64,000 nucleotides of DNA, from NCBI RefSeq assembly GCF_022700675.1, contig NZ_CP062182.1:558001-622000 (forward strand), in the 5' to 3' direction. Below are positions 38,922 through 48,883 of the stretch, piece by piece. Numbering within the stretch: position 1 is the first letter of the stretch; the number at the start of each line of letters is the position of its first letter. The notes under the pieces were generated by a model, which saw only the letters and a list, made by a program, of their open reading frames with translations, searched no databases and had not been told where the DNA came from. The stretch comes from Acinetobacter sp. ASP199 (GTDB lineage Bacteria; Pseudomonadota; Gammaproteobacteria; Pseudomonadales; Moraxellaceae). Made by a program: the position numbers and the translations under genes.

Positions 38922-39051
38922 ACTCCTCCCTTTAAAAAGGGAGGTTGGGAGGGATGAAATATTTAGTTCTTGCGAATATAAAACTAAAATTCCTCTGCCT
39001 TGGGGGAGGTGAAGAAAAAATCTCCCCAACCCCTCTTTATGAAAGAGGGGC
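38922..39051. repeat. CCTCCC fold-back intergenic repeat, copy 2
   Basis: Left hairpin CCTCCCTTT-AA-AAAGGGAGG (38925-38944). The following GGTTGGGAGGG is nearly complementary to CTCCCCAACC near 39022-39031. A right hairpin CCCCTCTTT/AAAGAGGGG closes the element. It lies between the convergent yggT and polA genes. Confidence 0.7.
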
Positions 39052-39062
39052 ATTAAAGCAAT

Positions 39063-41819
39063 TTAGTGTGCCTCATCCCAATTCTTGCCTTTGCCCACTT
39101 CTACCAGTAACGGTACAGAGATTTGCACTACAGACTGCATTACTTCAGCCAGTTTAGGTGCCAGCTCGTCAGCAATTGTCTCATCAACTTCAAATACCAA
39201 TTCATCGTGGACTTGCAGCAGCATTTTGGCTTGGTCTTTTGGCAATATCTTGTCGACTTCAATCATCGCCAGCTTGATGATATCGGCAGCTGAACCTTGT
39301 AATGGTGCATTGATTGCAGCACGTTCAGCAGCTTTTCTTATCATCATATTGCGGGCATCAATATCTGGTGTATACAGACGGCGGCCAAGAATGGTTTCTA
39401 CGAAGCCCTGTTCCAGCGCAACCTGACGGGTACGCTGCATATATTCATAAATACCCGGATAGCGGTGAAAATACTGCTTGATGTATTCCTGTGATTCCTG
39501 ACGGGTAAAGCCGAGCTGACGAGTTAAACCAAACTCAGACATACCATAAAGCAGACCGAAGTTTACTGCTTTAGCCTGACGGCGTTGGTCATTGGTGACA
39601 TCTTCCAGGGCGATACCGAGAACTTCTGCAGCGGTACGGCGGTGTACATCCTGACCATGAATAAAGGCATCTACCAGTGCATCATCCTGAGACAAATGCG
39701 CCATCAGACGTAGTTCAATTTGTGAATAATCGGCTGCAAGTAGAATGCGACCTTCCGGAGCAACAAAGGCTTTACGGATCTGGCGGCCAATTTCTTCACG
39801 AATGGGAATGTTCTGCAGGTTTGGATCGGTTGAGGATAGACGGCCGGTTGCAGTCAGTGCCTGATGATAGCTGGTATGCACACGATGAGTGTCATTATTT
39901 GCCTGCTTGCAGAGTCCATCAGTATAGGTACTTTTTAGCTTGGACAGACCACGGTAGTTCAGGATCAGTTCTGCAATCGGATGCTCGAGTTTTTCCAGAA
40001 TACTTTCACTGGTGCTGTACTGACCTGTTGTAGTTTTCTTGCCACCTTTCAGTCCCAGCTTATCAAACAGGATTTCGCCGACCTGTTTCGGAGAGCTGAC
40101 ATTAAAGGATTCACCCGCCATTTCTTCAATCTGCTGCTCCAGATTTTTCATGGTCTCAGCAAAGTCACAGCCCAACTGATCCAGGAAAGCCAGATCCAGC
40201 TGAATACCATTTTCTTCCATGCTGGTTAGTACGCGTGCGACCGGCATTTCAATATTCAGCAGGATGTTGAGTAGTTCTGGATACGCTTTGAGTTTTTCAT
40301 GTAGCACTTCATACAGACGATAAGTGACATGGGCGTCTTCTGCAGCATAGTGTGCTGCAGTTTCGATATTAATCTGATTAAAGGTTTTCTGTTTCACCCC
40401 TTTACCGGCAATCTGCTCAAAGGTCGTGGTCAGGTGACTTAAATAAAGTCGCGCCACATCATCCATGCCATGACGTGTTGCTACGGAATTAAGGACATAA
40501 GAGGCCAGCATGGTATCGAAGTACCAGCCTGCCATTTGAATGCCATGATTTTCCAAGACATGGGCATCATATTTCAGGTGATGACCAATTTTCTGAATAT
40601 TGTTATCTTCCAGAATTGGTTTGATTTGCGCAAGAATGGTTTCACGGTCTAACTGTTCAGGCGCACTATCATAGTCATGTGCTAATGGTACGTAATAGGC
40701 ATCCTGTGCATCAAAAGCCACCGAGAAGCCCACGATTTGAGCAATACGATAATCTAGACTGGTGGTTTCAGTATCGAAAGCAAAACGTTTGGCTGTGTTT
40801 AAACGATTAAATAGTGCATCCCAATCTGCCTGATTCAGCACGGTGTGATAAGTCGCTTGACCAAGCTGATCATCACTGCTGGTCAATGAAGCATGATTTT
40901 CTTCTACCGGAGCTGCAGGTTTAGCAGTGATTGACTGAGCTGCCTGCTTGTAATTACTATTATTCGGATTATTTGGATGATCCAGAGATTGCAATTGATT
41001 ACGGAATTCAAGCTCGGTATAGAGTTCGCGTAGTTTGGCAACATTTGGCTCAGCAAGTTTTAAATCATCATAACCAAAGCTCAAATCCAAATCGATCACA
41101 ATACTGGCCAGTTGATGATCCAGCGTAATGCCTTCCACATTGTCTTTGATATTTTGTCCGACTTTACCTTTGATCTTGTCGACATTTTCCAGAATGCCAC
41201 CAATTGAGCCATATTCATTCAGTAATTTGGCTGCGGTTTTGGCACCGACGCCAGGTACACCCATAATACCGTCTGAGGCATCGCCCATGAGGGTCAGGTA
41301 ATCGATAATCTGATTTGGCCAGACCCCAAACTTTTCAAATACACCATTTACATCGAGTGGCTTTTCTTTAAAGCTGTCTTCCAAGGTTACTTTTTCAGTC
41401 ACCAGCTGGGCCATATCTTTATCACCCGTAGAGATCAGTACCTGATGTCCCATGGCTTCAGCACGTTTTGCCAGTGTGCCGATAATATCATCGGCTTCTG
41501 CACCTGGCAGGACGTGTAATGGAATCCCTAAGGCTTTGATTAATGCGTGCAGGTAGGGAATTTGCTCGGCAAGCTCGCTCGGCATGCTTGGGCGGTCACC
41601 CTTATAGATTGGTGACAGTTCATGGCGAAAAGTGGGTTCAGGGGTGTCAAAAATCACCGCCATATGTGTAGGCTGGACACGGCGCATCAGTTTTTGAATG
41701 GCAGAAATTGCACCACGAATTGCGTTGGTGTGTAAACCGGTTGACGTGGTTAACGGTGGCAGCGCATGAAAGGCGCGAAATAAAAAGTAAGAGCCATCGA
41801 CCAAGACAAATGGTGGCAT
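39063..41819 (-). CDS. polA: DNA polymerase I
   Basis: A protein of 918 residues with all three activities. The 5'-3' nuclease (1-290) has VLVDGSYFLFRAFHA and GVPGVGAKTAAKLL. The 3'-5' exonuclease has FAFDTETTSLDYR, so the DxE metal pair is present and proofreading should work. The polymerase has motif A LLAADYSQIELRLMAHL, motif B RRQAKAVNFGLLYGMSEFGL and motif C LLQVHDELVFEV. It fills gaps after Okazaki primer removal and in excision repair. ATG 41819 gives the canonical MPPFVLVDGSY start. Confidence 0.98.
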   Translation of the reverse strand: MPPFVLVDGSYFLFRAFHALPPLTTSTGLHTNAIRGAISAIQKLMRRVQPTHMAVIFDTPEPTFRHELSPIYKGDRPSMPSELAEQIPYLHALIKALGIPLHVLPGAEADDIIGTLAKRAEAMGHQVLISTGDKDMAQLVTEKVTLEDSFKEKPLDVNGVFEKFGVWPNQIIDYLTLMGDASDGIMGVPGVGAKTAAKLLNEYGSIGGILENVDKIKGKVGQNIKDNVEGITLDHQLASIVIDLDLSFGYDDLKLAEPNVAKLRELYTELEFRNQLQSLDHPNNPNNSNYKQAAQSITAKPAAPVEENHASLTSSDDQLGQATYHTVLNQADWDALFNRLNTAKRFAFDTETTSLDYRIAQIVGFSVAFDAQDAYYVPLAHDYDSAPEQLDRETILAQIKPILEDNNIQKIGHHLKYDAHVLENHGIQMAGWYFDTMLASYVLNSVATRHGMDDVARLYLSHLTTTFEQIAGKGVKQKTFNQINIETAAHYAAEDAHVTYRLYEVLHEKLKAYPELLNILLNIEMPVARVLTSMEENGIQLDLAFLDQLGCDFAETMKNLEQQIEEMAGESFNVSSPKQVGEILFDKLGLKGGKKTTTGQYSTSESILEKLEHPIAELILNYRGLSKLKSTYTDGLCKQANNDTHRVHTSYHQALTATGRLSSTDPNLQNIPIREEIGRQIRKAFVAPEGRILLAADYSQIELRLMAHLSQDDALVDAFIHGQDVHRRTAAEVLGIALEDVTNDQRRQAKAVNFGLLYGMSEFGLTRQLGFTRQESQEYIKQYFHRYPGIYEYMQRTRQVALEQGFVETILGRRLYTPDIDARNMMIRKAAERAAINAPLQGSAADIIKLAMIEVDKILPKDQAKMLLQVHDELVFEVDETIADELAPKLAEVMQSVVQISVPLLVEVGKGKNWDEAH

Positions 41820-41959
41820 GTATTCAATTCCTTATTCAAATAATAGCGTTATTGTACGTGATTTTTAGCGTGCCCGCTGAGCAAGTCTGAGGCAACAGCT
41901 TAGCGAATAATGACCGAAGATGAAATAACCGGCAGCGGCATGTTGTATGATGGAGGTGT

Positions 41960-44683
41960 ATGGGACTGGAAAATATAAGAATGACAACAGGGCAAAATGA
42001 ATTGCGTATGATGTGGCTGATTAGTCTGGTGATTGTAGGCCTGAGTACCTGGTATCTGGGTTACGAAATTGTCAGCTATTTATGTGGGCTCGGTTTTCTG
42101 ATAAGTGTCATGCAGTATGTCAATGCGGTGCAACAGCCACTTGAAGAAATCGCTGGCCAGCATCAGTCGTCTATTCCCAGTTATTCCAAAGTTCCACTAT
42201 ATATTTCTTCCCTAGTTGCCATTGTAGGCGGCGTCATTGACCTGAAATGGTTGATGGGGCTGGGCGTCACGGCCTGGATTTTCTTTCTGTTCCGGTGGCT
42301 GCAACGAATAGAGCTGTCATTGCAACAGTTACAGCATCGTATTCATTCGATGCCAAGCCCGGACACTTTAAATTCTCAGCCAGTTCCACTGCCAGCCTTT
42401 CATCAGCCAACTCAAGTTGATCATGCTTCACCGGGTTTATTCGATCAGATCCAGCGCTGGATTTTTCAAGGCAATCCGGTGCTTAAGGCTGCAATCGGGA
42501 TTCTGGTGATCGGGATTATCCTGTTACTCCGTTTTGCAACGGAGCATTGGCAAATCAGTCTAGCCATGAAATTGGGCCTGATTGCTTTGGCAAGTATGGC
42601 TGTTGCTGGGTTGGGCTATTGGTTGATCGAGAAAAACCGCAGTTTTGCATTGGCATTAGAAGGGCTGGGATTAGGCGCGCTGTTTCTGACCTTATTCTTT
42701 GCCTATTACAATCTGGTCATTCCTGGCCTGTTAATGGCATCAGGGCTATTTGTGTTGATTATGGCCATCACGCTATATCTCAGCTTTAAGCAGAATAGTT
42801 TTGAGTTGACAGTGATGGCGGTGCTGATTGCCTATATCGCACCGTTTACCTTACCTGTACGGGATACCACCGCCGTAGAGCTGATTGCTTATTATCTGGT
42901 GATTAATATCGGAGTAGCAACGCTGACCAGCTTAAAACCCTGGAAGACGCTCAATCAGATTGCCTTTCTGGTCACCGCGATTGTGGGAGGCATCTATGCG
43001 CTGATTCATGGCTACACTTCTGAACGCTACAGCATGACTGGCCTGATTCTGGCGCATAGTGCCATATTTATTTGGCTGGGATTTCGCTTCAGTCAGTTGC
43101 TTGCTAAAGATGATCTGAGCAGGTTCCAGCTCAAGCCAATTCTGGATATTGCGCTGATCTTTGCCGCACCGATTACGGCTTATATTTCCCTGTATCTGAT
43201 TCATTTTAATGAACGCATGTGGCAGGCAGGACTCAGCCTGATATTTGCTGCAGTATTCGCAGCTTGCTGGTTATGGTCGCGCCGTAGCCATACTCTGAAT
43301 ATTATTGCCAATAGCTATCTCAGTTTGATGCTGATTTTTATTGCCCTGATTCCACCAATTTTGCTGGAAGGTGAATGGAGTGTCGTGGGTTGGGCAGTAG
43401 AAGGCGTATTGATTTATTTCTGGGCTTTGGAAAAGAATCTCAAAGTTGGGCAATACTTGAGTATGGGCTTGCTGATCATGGCTGGGCTGAGCAGTCTGTA
43501 TTATCTGGTTGAACTGAATCCCGCACCGCGACATATCTTCTGGACACTCAGTGGCTGTTATCTGGCAGTGATCCTGATCAGCCAGTTCAAAGAGCGTTAT
43601 ATCCAGCAACTCGATGGGTTGAGTACGGGCTTTCTGAGCTTACTCAGTTTCTCAGCCAGCCTGATGCTGTTTGCCTTACTGGAAGACGTGTTCACCTCGT
43701 CAGACGCCCATATTTATAGTCTGGCTACGGTCGCACTGATTTTTGCTGTTCTTAATGAAATTATCTTCAGAAAAAATCAGGACTGGAGCTGGCTGGTGCC
43801 GAAATGGTGCGGCTTAACGCCATTAGTTTTTGCTGGTGTGGTTTTGGCAATTGATCATAGTGAAAATGGCGTACTGATTTGGGAGAGTCAATTTGCCCGG
43901 ATGATCTTTGGGTTATCTAGCTTATTGCTAGCCTGGCAATGGCTGCGACCATCTTCAGGCTTGTTGCTTTCCAAAGAATGGGTGAGTTTAGGGGCTTTAG
44001 TGAGTCTGACTCTGGCAAGTCTATGTCTGATTCCAGATATGCCCTATATCAGTATGGTCATTTTACCCTTAGGCTTGTGTTTCTGGTCTTATAAACAATC
44101 TGCAGACTCTGCTTGGCCGATGCTGTGGCAAAGCAACAGTGCCCTAATCCTGATGGCAGCCTGGTTGTTGTGTTCACAGCTGCTCAGTCAGCAGGCCTTT
44201 GAGTTCTATTTGCTTCCTGCCCTAAATCCTTTTGATCTGGTGAGTATCGCCATGTTGATCGGCTTTATCTGGATGTTGCTGCAACAGATTCGAGCAGGGC
44301 GAGATAAAGGTATGATGGCGGTGCTCATGGTACTGAGTTTACTTTGGCTATCCAGCTATATCGTATTACGTGCTTTGCATATGTATTTAGAAACGCCGTT
44401 GAACAATTGGGAAGTCTGGAGTAATTCCACAGTCCAGTTGAGTTTGACGGTTCTGTGGGTGCTCTTGGCTTTTGCAACGATGTGGCTTGCGGCATTGAAA
44501 TCCCTAAAACCGATGTGGATTCTGGGCAGTAGTATTCTGGTGATTGTGACGTTGAAACTGGTGCTATTTGACCTATCTCATATCGGGACCTTAACTCGAG
44601 TATTATCGTTCTTGCTGGCAGGTGGGGTGATGTTATTGATTGCTTATGTTGCACCAATGCCGGATGGAGATAAGCGGGTTTGA
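41960..44683 (+). CDS. DUF2339 polytopic membrane protein
   Basis: A very hydrophobic protein of 907 residues with more than twenty membrane segments, after an N-terminal pair of helices and a short cytoplasmic linker (about 110-155, including SMPSPDTLNSQPVPLPAF). The block RWIFQGNPVLKAAIGILVIGIILLLRFATEHW, then EGLGLGALFLTLFFAYY, is typical of DUF2339. The start is uncertain: ATG 41960 has GGAGG only three bases away, and ATG 41981 is an alternative. Function unknown; an envelope or transport role is only a guess. Confidence 0.78.
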   Translation: MGLENIRMTTGQNELRMMWLISLVIVGLSTWYLGYEIVSYLCGLGFLISVMQYVNAVQQPLEEIAGQHQSSIPSYSKVPLYISSLVAIVGGVIDLKWLMGLGVTAWIFFLFRWLQRIELSLQQLQHRIHSMPSPDTLNSQPVPLPAFHQPTQVDHASPGLFDQIQRWIFQGNPVLKAAIGILVIGIILLLRFATEHWQISLAMKLGLIALASMAVAGLGYWLIEKNRSFALALEGLGLGALFLTLFFAYYNLVIPGLLMASGLFVLIMAITLYLSFKQNSFELTVMAVLIAYIAPFTLPVRDTTAVELIAYYLVINIGVATLTSLKPWKTLNQIAFLVTAIVGGIYALIHGYTSERYSMTGLILAHSAIFIWLGFRFSQLLAKDDLSRFQLKPILDIALIFAAPITAYISLYLIHFNERMWQAGLSLIFAAVFAACWLWSRRSHTLNIIANSYLSLMLIFIALIPPILLEGEWSVVGWAVEGVLIYFWALEKNLKVGQYLSMGLLIMAGLSSLYYLVELNPAPRHIFWTLSGCYLAVILISQFKERYIQQLDGLSTGFLSLLSFSASLMLFALLEDVFTSSDAHIYSLATVALIFAVLNEIIFRKNQDWSWLVPKWCGLTPLVFAGVVLAIDHSENGVLIWESQFARMIFGLSSLLLAWQWLRPSSGLLLSKEWVSLGALVSLTLASLCLIPDMPYISMVILPLGLCFWSYKQSADSAWPMLWQSNSALILMAAWLLCSQLLSQQAFEFYLLPALNPFDLVSIAMLIGFIWMLLQQIRAGRDKGMMAVLMVLSLLWLSSYIVLRALHMYLETPLNNWEVWSNSTVQLSLTVLWVLLAFATMWLAALKSLKPMWILGSSILVIVTLKLVLFDLSHIGTLTRVLSFLLAGGVMLLIAYVAPMPDGDKRV

Positions 44684-44686
44684 ATC

Positions 44687-44850
44687 TGCCTCTCTCATTG
44701 GGGGTAAAGAGTTTACCTCTCCCTTGCGAAGCAGTGCTTCTCATCTCTTGAAAGGAGAGGGAATCTGCATTTGAGAATCTAAGATTGAAAAAAGTATTTA
44801 TTTAATGACAACTCCCTCTCCCTGTGGGAGAGGGTTGGGGTGAGGGAGAT
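44687..44850. repeat. CCTCTCCC fold-back intergenic repeat, copy 3
   Basis: Contains CCCTCTCCC-TGT-GGGAGAGGG (44814-44834) followed by TTGGGGTGAGGGAG, plus a second CTCTCCC / GGAGAGGG pair around 44718-44761. It fills the gap between the convergent DUF2339 and mscS genes and probably acts as a transcript end. This motif type recurs in many gammaproteobacterial genomes. Confidence 0.7.
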
Positions 44851-44857
44851 TAAAGGA

Positions 44858-45781
44858 TTATTTTAAATCCGGTTCCCGTTTTAATTCTTTCTCATTGGCA
44901 TATTGATCAATATCCTCATTTCCCAGCGGACGCGCGAGAGGATGATCTACAAAGCCCATTTTCGGTACGGGAATCTCAATATGATTTTCCAGGAAACCAT
45001 TACGAATGCGTTCCTGCATTTCATCGCGAACTTTCAAAAAGTTTTCGCGTTGACACCAGACTGCAAATAGCAACTCAATTGAAGACTCACGGAAAGCGGT
45101 TACCGTGACAGCCGGTTTCGGATCGGCAAGCACCATTGGATATGCATTTGCCACATCCAGCAGCACTTCACGCACTTTGATAATATCTTCATGAAAGTTA
45201 ATTGCCAGCGTAATCGGAATACGCCGGATCGGGAACTTGGACAGATTCTGTACCGGGGCACGAATCAGCTGTTCATTCGGCAAACGGACGTAGATATTGT
45301 CCTGCGTTAATAATTTGACTGAGAGCAGGTCAATCGAAATCACTTCACCTTCAATGGTATGTCCACGAATCAGGGTAATCTGAATGGTATCGCCAACTTC
45401 AAAAGATCCCTCACCGATCAGAAAGATACCGCTGATCAGGTTGGATGCAGAGGTTTGAGACGCAAAACCCAGTGCAACCGTTAAAATACCTGCTGCACCT
45501 AAGAAGACACTGAGCTTAAAGCCGGCTTCCTTTAAGCTGGCCATAACAAACAGCAGGAAAATAAAGTAGAAAATACCGCGACGCCAGACCATTTGCTGAT
45601 GGGCATTAAAACGAAGACCAATTGTCCGGATAAAGGCATTCGAGAAAAAGCGTGCAATGAGGAAGCCGATAAAACACAACACGATTGCAACGGCGATTTC
45701 CGTTAGCCGGTCGGTATTGATATTGGTAAATACACCTTTCAGGCTACTGGTGACTTCAGAAGAAATACTTGAATTTGCCAT
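44858..45781 (-). CDS. MscS-family mechanosensitive ion channel
   Basis: A protein of 307 residues. Hydrophobic segments lie near 28-50 (IAVAIVLCFIGFLIARFFSNAFI), 70-85 and 90-115. The pore helix is GAAGILTVALGFASQTSASNLISGIF with the Gly/Ala packing of MscS TM3. The beta and cytoplasmic cage domain follows (FEVGDTIQITLIRGHTIEGEVISIDLLSVKLLT). It releases solutes at hypo-osmotic shock. It is preceded 9 bases upstream by a DUF432 gene in the same direction. Confidence 0.92.
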   Translation of the reverse strand: MANSSISSEVTSSLKGVFTNINTDRLTEIAVAIVLCFIGFLIARFFSNAFIRTIGLRFNAHQQMVWRRGIFYFIFLLFVMASLKEAGFKLSVFLGAAGILTVALGFASQTSASNLISGIFLIGEGSFEVGDTIQITLIRGHTIEGEVISIDLLSVKLLTQDNIYVRLPNEQLIRAPVQNLSKFPIRRIPITLAINFHEDIIKVREVLLDVANAYPMVLADPKPAVTVTAFRESSIELLFAVWCQRENFLKVRDEMQERIRNGFLENHIEIPVPKMGFVDHPLARPLGNEDIDQYANEKELKREPDLK

Positions 45782-45790
45782 TAGCCGTCC

Positions 45791-46612
45791 TTAAAAGAAT
45801 GAATCGAACATATTAAACAGGTTGCCTGCAGGATCACGCGGCGGATGCAGATAGTCCACTTCACCAGCATGCGGTGGCGTACGGTTTTCAATCCGAATTC
45901 GAGGTGGACGATCCAGACCTTCATGCAGGACTTTAATTTGTGAGGTCCAAAGGCGTCCAGTGCTGGCGCTAAAAAATAGCGGTAGGGCAGGTACGGGCAC
46001 ATTCATGCGGTCAAAGCGCAGTTGCTGATTACTGGTATTGTGGAACTCAATTGGCGTCACAGCACGAAATGCACGCGGTGTCAGCTGTTTCAGTTCAGTA
46101 CGACCATCGACTGCTGTGGCATAACAGATTTCCCCAGAACGATGATTCGGGCCAAACCAGGTATCTTTCGGCAGAATGACCGGGACATCAAAAATCGGAT
46201 CTCGCTGTCCATCGACAAAACCGGCAATCCATAGTGGCGTGCTGATATACAAGGTTCCACGTTGCCCGGCAGGAATATAAATGGGATCGACGGGTTTGAT
46301 CACGACAGAACGGTCTGCCAGACGAGGCATCAGTTGCAGTTTACTTTGGGTTGACTTGAACATATAGCGTTCAATTTTCACTGGCGGAGGAAAGGCAAAG
46401 TGCGGATCTTCGATTTGATACCATTTCTGCTCATAGTCAAACTGTACCACAGGGCGGTAATACTCTAACCGCCATTCCTGCAAGCCACGTGTCAGGCGGA
46501 ACAGCAGCGAACCAAATTGCCATGCTTTGGATTCATTTATTTCAAAATTCTGTTCACCCCACCAATGAATAGAGGGCTGAGTAGAGGAAAAATCAACTTG
46601 ATCTTGTGGCAA
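45791..46612 (-). CDS. DUF432-like protein, cotranscribed with mscS
   Basis: A soluble protein of 273 residues without signal peptide or membrane segment. It is rich in strands and aromatic residues (SIHWWGEQNF, GLQEWRLEYYRPV, IYIPAGQRGTLYISTPLWIAGF). I judge it a DUF432 member, a family first described in archaea where it also neighbours mechanosensitive channels; this is from memory of the family and needs a profile search. It starts with TTG, with AAGGA 8 bases upstream, and no ATG gives a sensible start. Probably a partner or regulator of the MscS channel. Confidence 0.65.
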   Translation of the reverse strand: MPQDQVDFSSTQPSIHWWGEQNFEINESKAWQFGSLLFRLTRGLQEWRLEYYRPVVQFDYEQKWYQIEDPHFAFPPPVKIERYMFKSTQSKLQLMPRLADRSVVIKPVDPIYIPAGQRGTLYISTPLWIAGFVDGQRDPIFDVPVILPKDTWFGPNHRSGEICYATAVDGRTELKQLTPRAFRAVTPIEFHNTSNQQLRFDRMNVPVPALPLFFSASTGRLWTSQIKVLHEGLDRPPRIRIENRTPPHAGEVDYLHPPRDPAGNLFNMFDSFF

Positions 46613-46715
46613 TGCGGCTGTCCTTTCGTACTAAATCTTTCTAAACATACTTCACGCTGTCATGTGCTTAGAGTACACTCAATTTAAATTTTTTCACTAT
46701 TATTATAATTCCGCG

Positions 46716-48209
46716 ATGCAAGTACTGAAACAATTACAAATCCCTTATAGTTTTGCCAAACGCCATGGGGTGTTGTTACGTTATGAAGGGGATCAGGTCT
46801 TTATCGTCCGTCGTGATAATACCTCGATGCTTGCATTGCAGGAAGCACGCCGTTTTTTGGGTCATGCTGCCCAGTATCAGCTCTGCAATGATCACGAATT
46901 CAGTCAATTACTCAGCAGCAGTTTCGCTGGGGACAGCGGTGAATCACAACAGGTCGCAGCTGGTCTGGAAGATCATCCAGATTTACTTAGTCTGGCCGAC
47001 TCTGTGCCTGAAGCCGAAGATTTGATGGATCAGGAAGATGATGCGCCGATTGTCCGCCTGATTAACGCCTTACTTTCAGAAGCCATCCGTGTAGGTGCTT
47101 CCGATATTCATATTGAATCCTTTGAAAAGAAACTTTCAGTGCGTTTGCGGGTCGATGGTCAGTTACGTGAAATTGTCCAGCCACGTCGTGAACTGGCACC
47201 ACTGTTAGTATCTCGTATCAAGGTCATGGCCAAACTGGATATTGCCGAAAAGCGTATTCCCCAAGATGGTCGTATTTCCCTGCGCTTAGCAGGGCGTGAA
47301 GTTGATGTCCGTGTTTCTACTTTGCCATCTTCTTATGGTGAGCGCGTGGTAATGCGTCTTCTGGACAAACAGGCGGGTCGTCTGAATATGACCCACTTGG
47401 GTCTGATGAATAATGACTATGATCGCCTCAAGACTTTAGTGCATCGTCCACACGGGATTATTCTGGTCACTGGCCCAACTGGTTCAGGTAAAACGACGAC
47501 ACTTTATGCAGCATTATCTGACCTGAATGATGGTTCCAAGAACATCCTGACCGCGGAAGATCCGGTCGAGTATCAGCTAGAGGGTATTGGTCAGACTCAG
47601 GTAAATACCAAAGTGGATATGACCTTCGCCCGTGCTTTAAAAGCGATGTTGCGTCAGGATCCTGATGTGGTCATGGTGGGTGAGATTCGTGACCTGGAGA
47701 CAGCAGAAATTGCCGTGCAGGCATCTTTAACCGGTCACCTGGTTTTATCAACCCTGCATACTAATACTGCAATTGGTGCAGTAACCCGTCTTAAGGATAT
47801 GGGGATTGAACCTTTCTTATTATCCAGTTCATTGATCGGGGTGATTGCCCAGCGTTTGGTACGTACGCTCTGTTCACATTGTGCGACCTGGCATGTGGCG
47901 GACGAATATGAGCAAGGTCTATTTGCCCATGTTTATGACGGGACACAATTAGAGTTACCACAACCGAAAGGTTGTGAGCGCTGCTCACATACCGGCTTTA
48001 CTGGTCGAACTGCGATCTATGAAATTGTCCCGGTGGATGATCACATGCGCCGTCTGATTCATGGTAATGCGCCAGAATATGAGTTGGAAAGCTACGCACG
48101 CCAACAATCTGGTTCTATTCGTGATGATGGCTTACGTAAAGTGCTGGCAGGTAAGACCACGGTTGAAGAAGTACTGCGTGTCACCAATGAAGCTGCTGAG
48201 CTAGCTTAA
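46716..48209 (+). CDS. gspE: Type II secretion system ATPase GspE
   Basis: Secretion ATPase of 497 residues. It opens MQVLKQLQIPYSFAKRHGVLL; an in-frame start at 46662 would add 18 unlike residues. Motifs: DIHIESFEKKLSVRLRVDG (N2 domain), Walker A GPTGSGKTTT, Asp box LTAEDPVEYQLEG, Walker B DPDVVMVGEIRD, His box TGHLVLSTLHTNTA. The zinc-binding tetracysteine is CSHC ... CERC, as in GspE/PilB. Length (about 500) fits GspE better than PilB. It powers pseudopilus growth to export lipases and proteases. In this genus gspE is scattered away from other gsp genes. Confidence 0.92.
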   Translation: MQVLKQLQIPYSFAKRHGVLLRYEGDQVFIVRRDNTSMLALQEARRFLGHAAQYQLCNDHEFSQLLSSSFAGDSGESQQVAAGLEDHPDLLSLADSVPEAEDLMDQEDDAPIVRLINALLSEAIRVGASDIHIESFEKKLSVRLRVDGQLREIVQPRRELAPLLVSRIKVMAKLDIAEKRIPQDGRISLRLAGREVDVRVSTLPSSYGERVVMRLLDKQAGRLNMTHLGLMNNDYDRLKTLVHRPHGIILVTGPTGSGKTTTLYAALSDLNDGSKNILTAEDPVEYQLEGIGQTQVNTKVDMTFARALKAMLRQDPDVVMVGEIRDLETAEIAVQASLTGHLVLSTLHTNTAIGAVTRLKDMGIEPFLLSSSLIGVIAQRLVRTLCSHCATWHVADEYEQGLFAHVYDGTQLELPQPKGCERCSHTGFTGRTAIYEIVPVDDHMRRLIHGNAPEYELESYARQQSGSIRDDGLRKVLAGKTTVEEVLRVTNEAAELA

Positions 48210-48244
48210 AAAGACCGACTTTAAATTAAGAATAATGCCTATAG

Positions 48245-48273
48245 AAAATAGCAGCCAATCAGGCTGCTATTTT
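48245..48273 (+). terminator. Intrinsic terminator after gspE
   Basis: 12-bp stem AAAATAGCAGCC / GGCTGCTATTTT with loop AATCA. Confidence 0.9.
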
Positions 48274-48349
48274 TGGTAGATGGCTAGACTCTGAAACTTT
48301 ATGGTTGTGGTTATATTTGAGTTCAGCCCTTGAGTTTTATCAGTGTAAT

Positions 48350-48781
48350 TTAAAGTTGGGTGATGACGTTGAGTGTCACATCTATATTATTCCGCGTCGC
48401 ATTAGAATATGGACAGACGATATGTGCAGCATCCACCAGCTTTTGAGCTTCGTCCTGATCCATACCTTCCAGATGAATATTTAGGGTGACTTCAATACCA
48501 AAGCCAGTTGGGATTGGACCAATACCGACATCACCTTCAATATAAGCATCTTTACTGATATTTAGCTTATCGCGATTGGCCACAAATTTCATGGCACCGA
48601 GGAAACAGGCCGAATAGCCAGCAGCAAAGAGTTGTTCCGGATTGGTACTGCCGCCAGGACCACCCATTTCCTTCGGTACTGCGAGTTGCATATCCAGCAG
48701 TTGATCATCCGTAGTGACACGACCATCGCGGCCACCTGTCGCTTTGGCATGTGCGGTATAGACAGCTTTTTCTAATGACAT
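48350..48781 (-). CDS. ohr: Organic hydroperoxide resistance protein (Ohr/OsmC family)
   Basis: Thiol peroxidase of 143 residues that reduces organic hydroperoxides with lipoyl-type thiols. Both redox cysteines are present: C59 in AAGYSACFLGA (peroxidatic) and C123 in AAHIVCPYSNATRNN (resolving). NPEQLFAAGYSACF and CPYSNATR separate Ohr from OsmC. No OhrR repressor gene lies beside it, so its control cannot be read here. Confidence 0.93.
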   Translation of the reverse strand: MSLEKAVYTAHAKATGGRDGRVTTDDQLLDMQLAVPKEMGGPGGSTNPEQLFAAGYSACFLGAMKFVANRDKLNISKDAYIEGDVGIGPIPTGFGIEVTLNIHLEGMDQDEAQKLVDAAHIVCPYSNATRNNIDVTLNVITQL

Positions 48782-48883
48782 GATATGAATCCCTGTTATT
48801 TTTTCATGGAGCTTCTATGCTCAATGATTTTTAGGCAGGAATAAGCAGGGATTTTGTTATTTTATGCAGGAAAATCGCAAATT

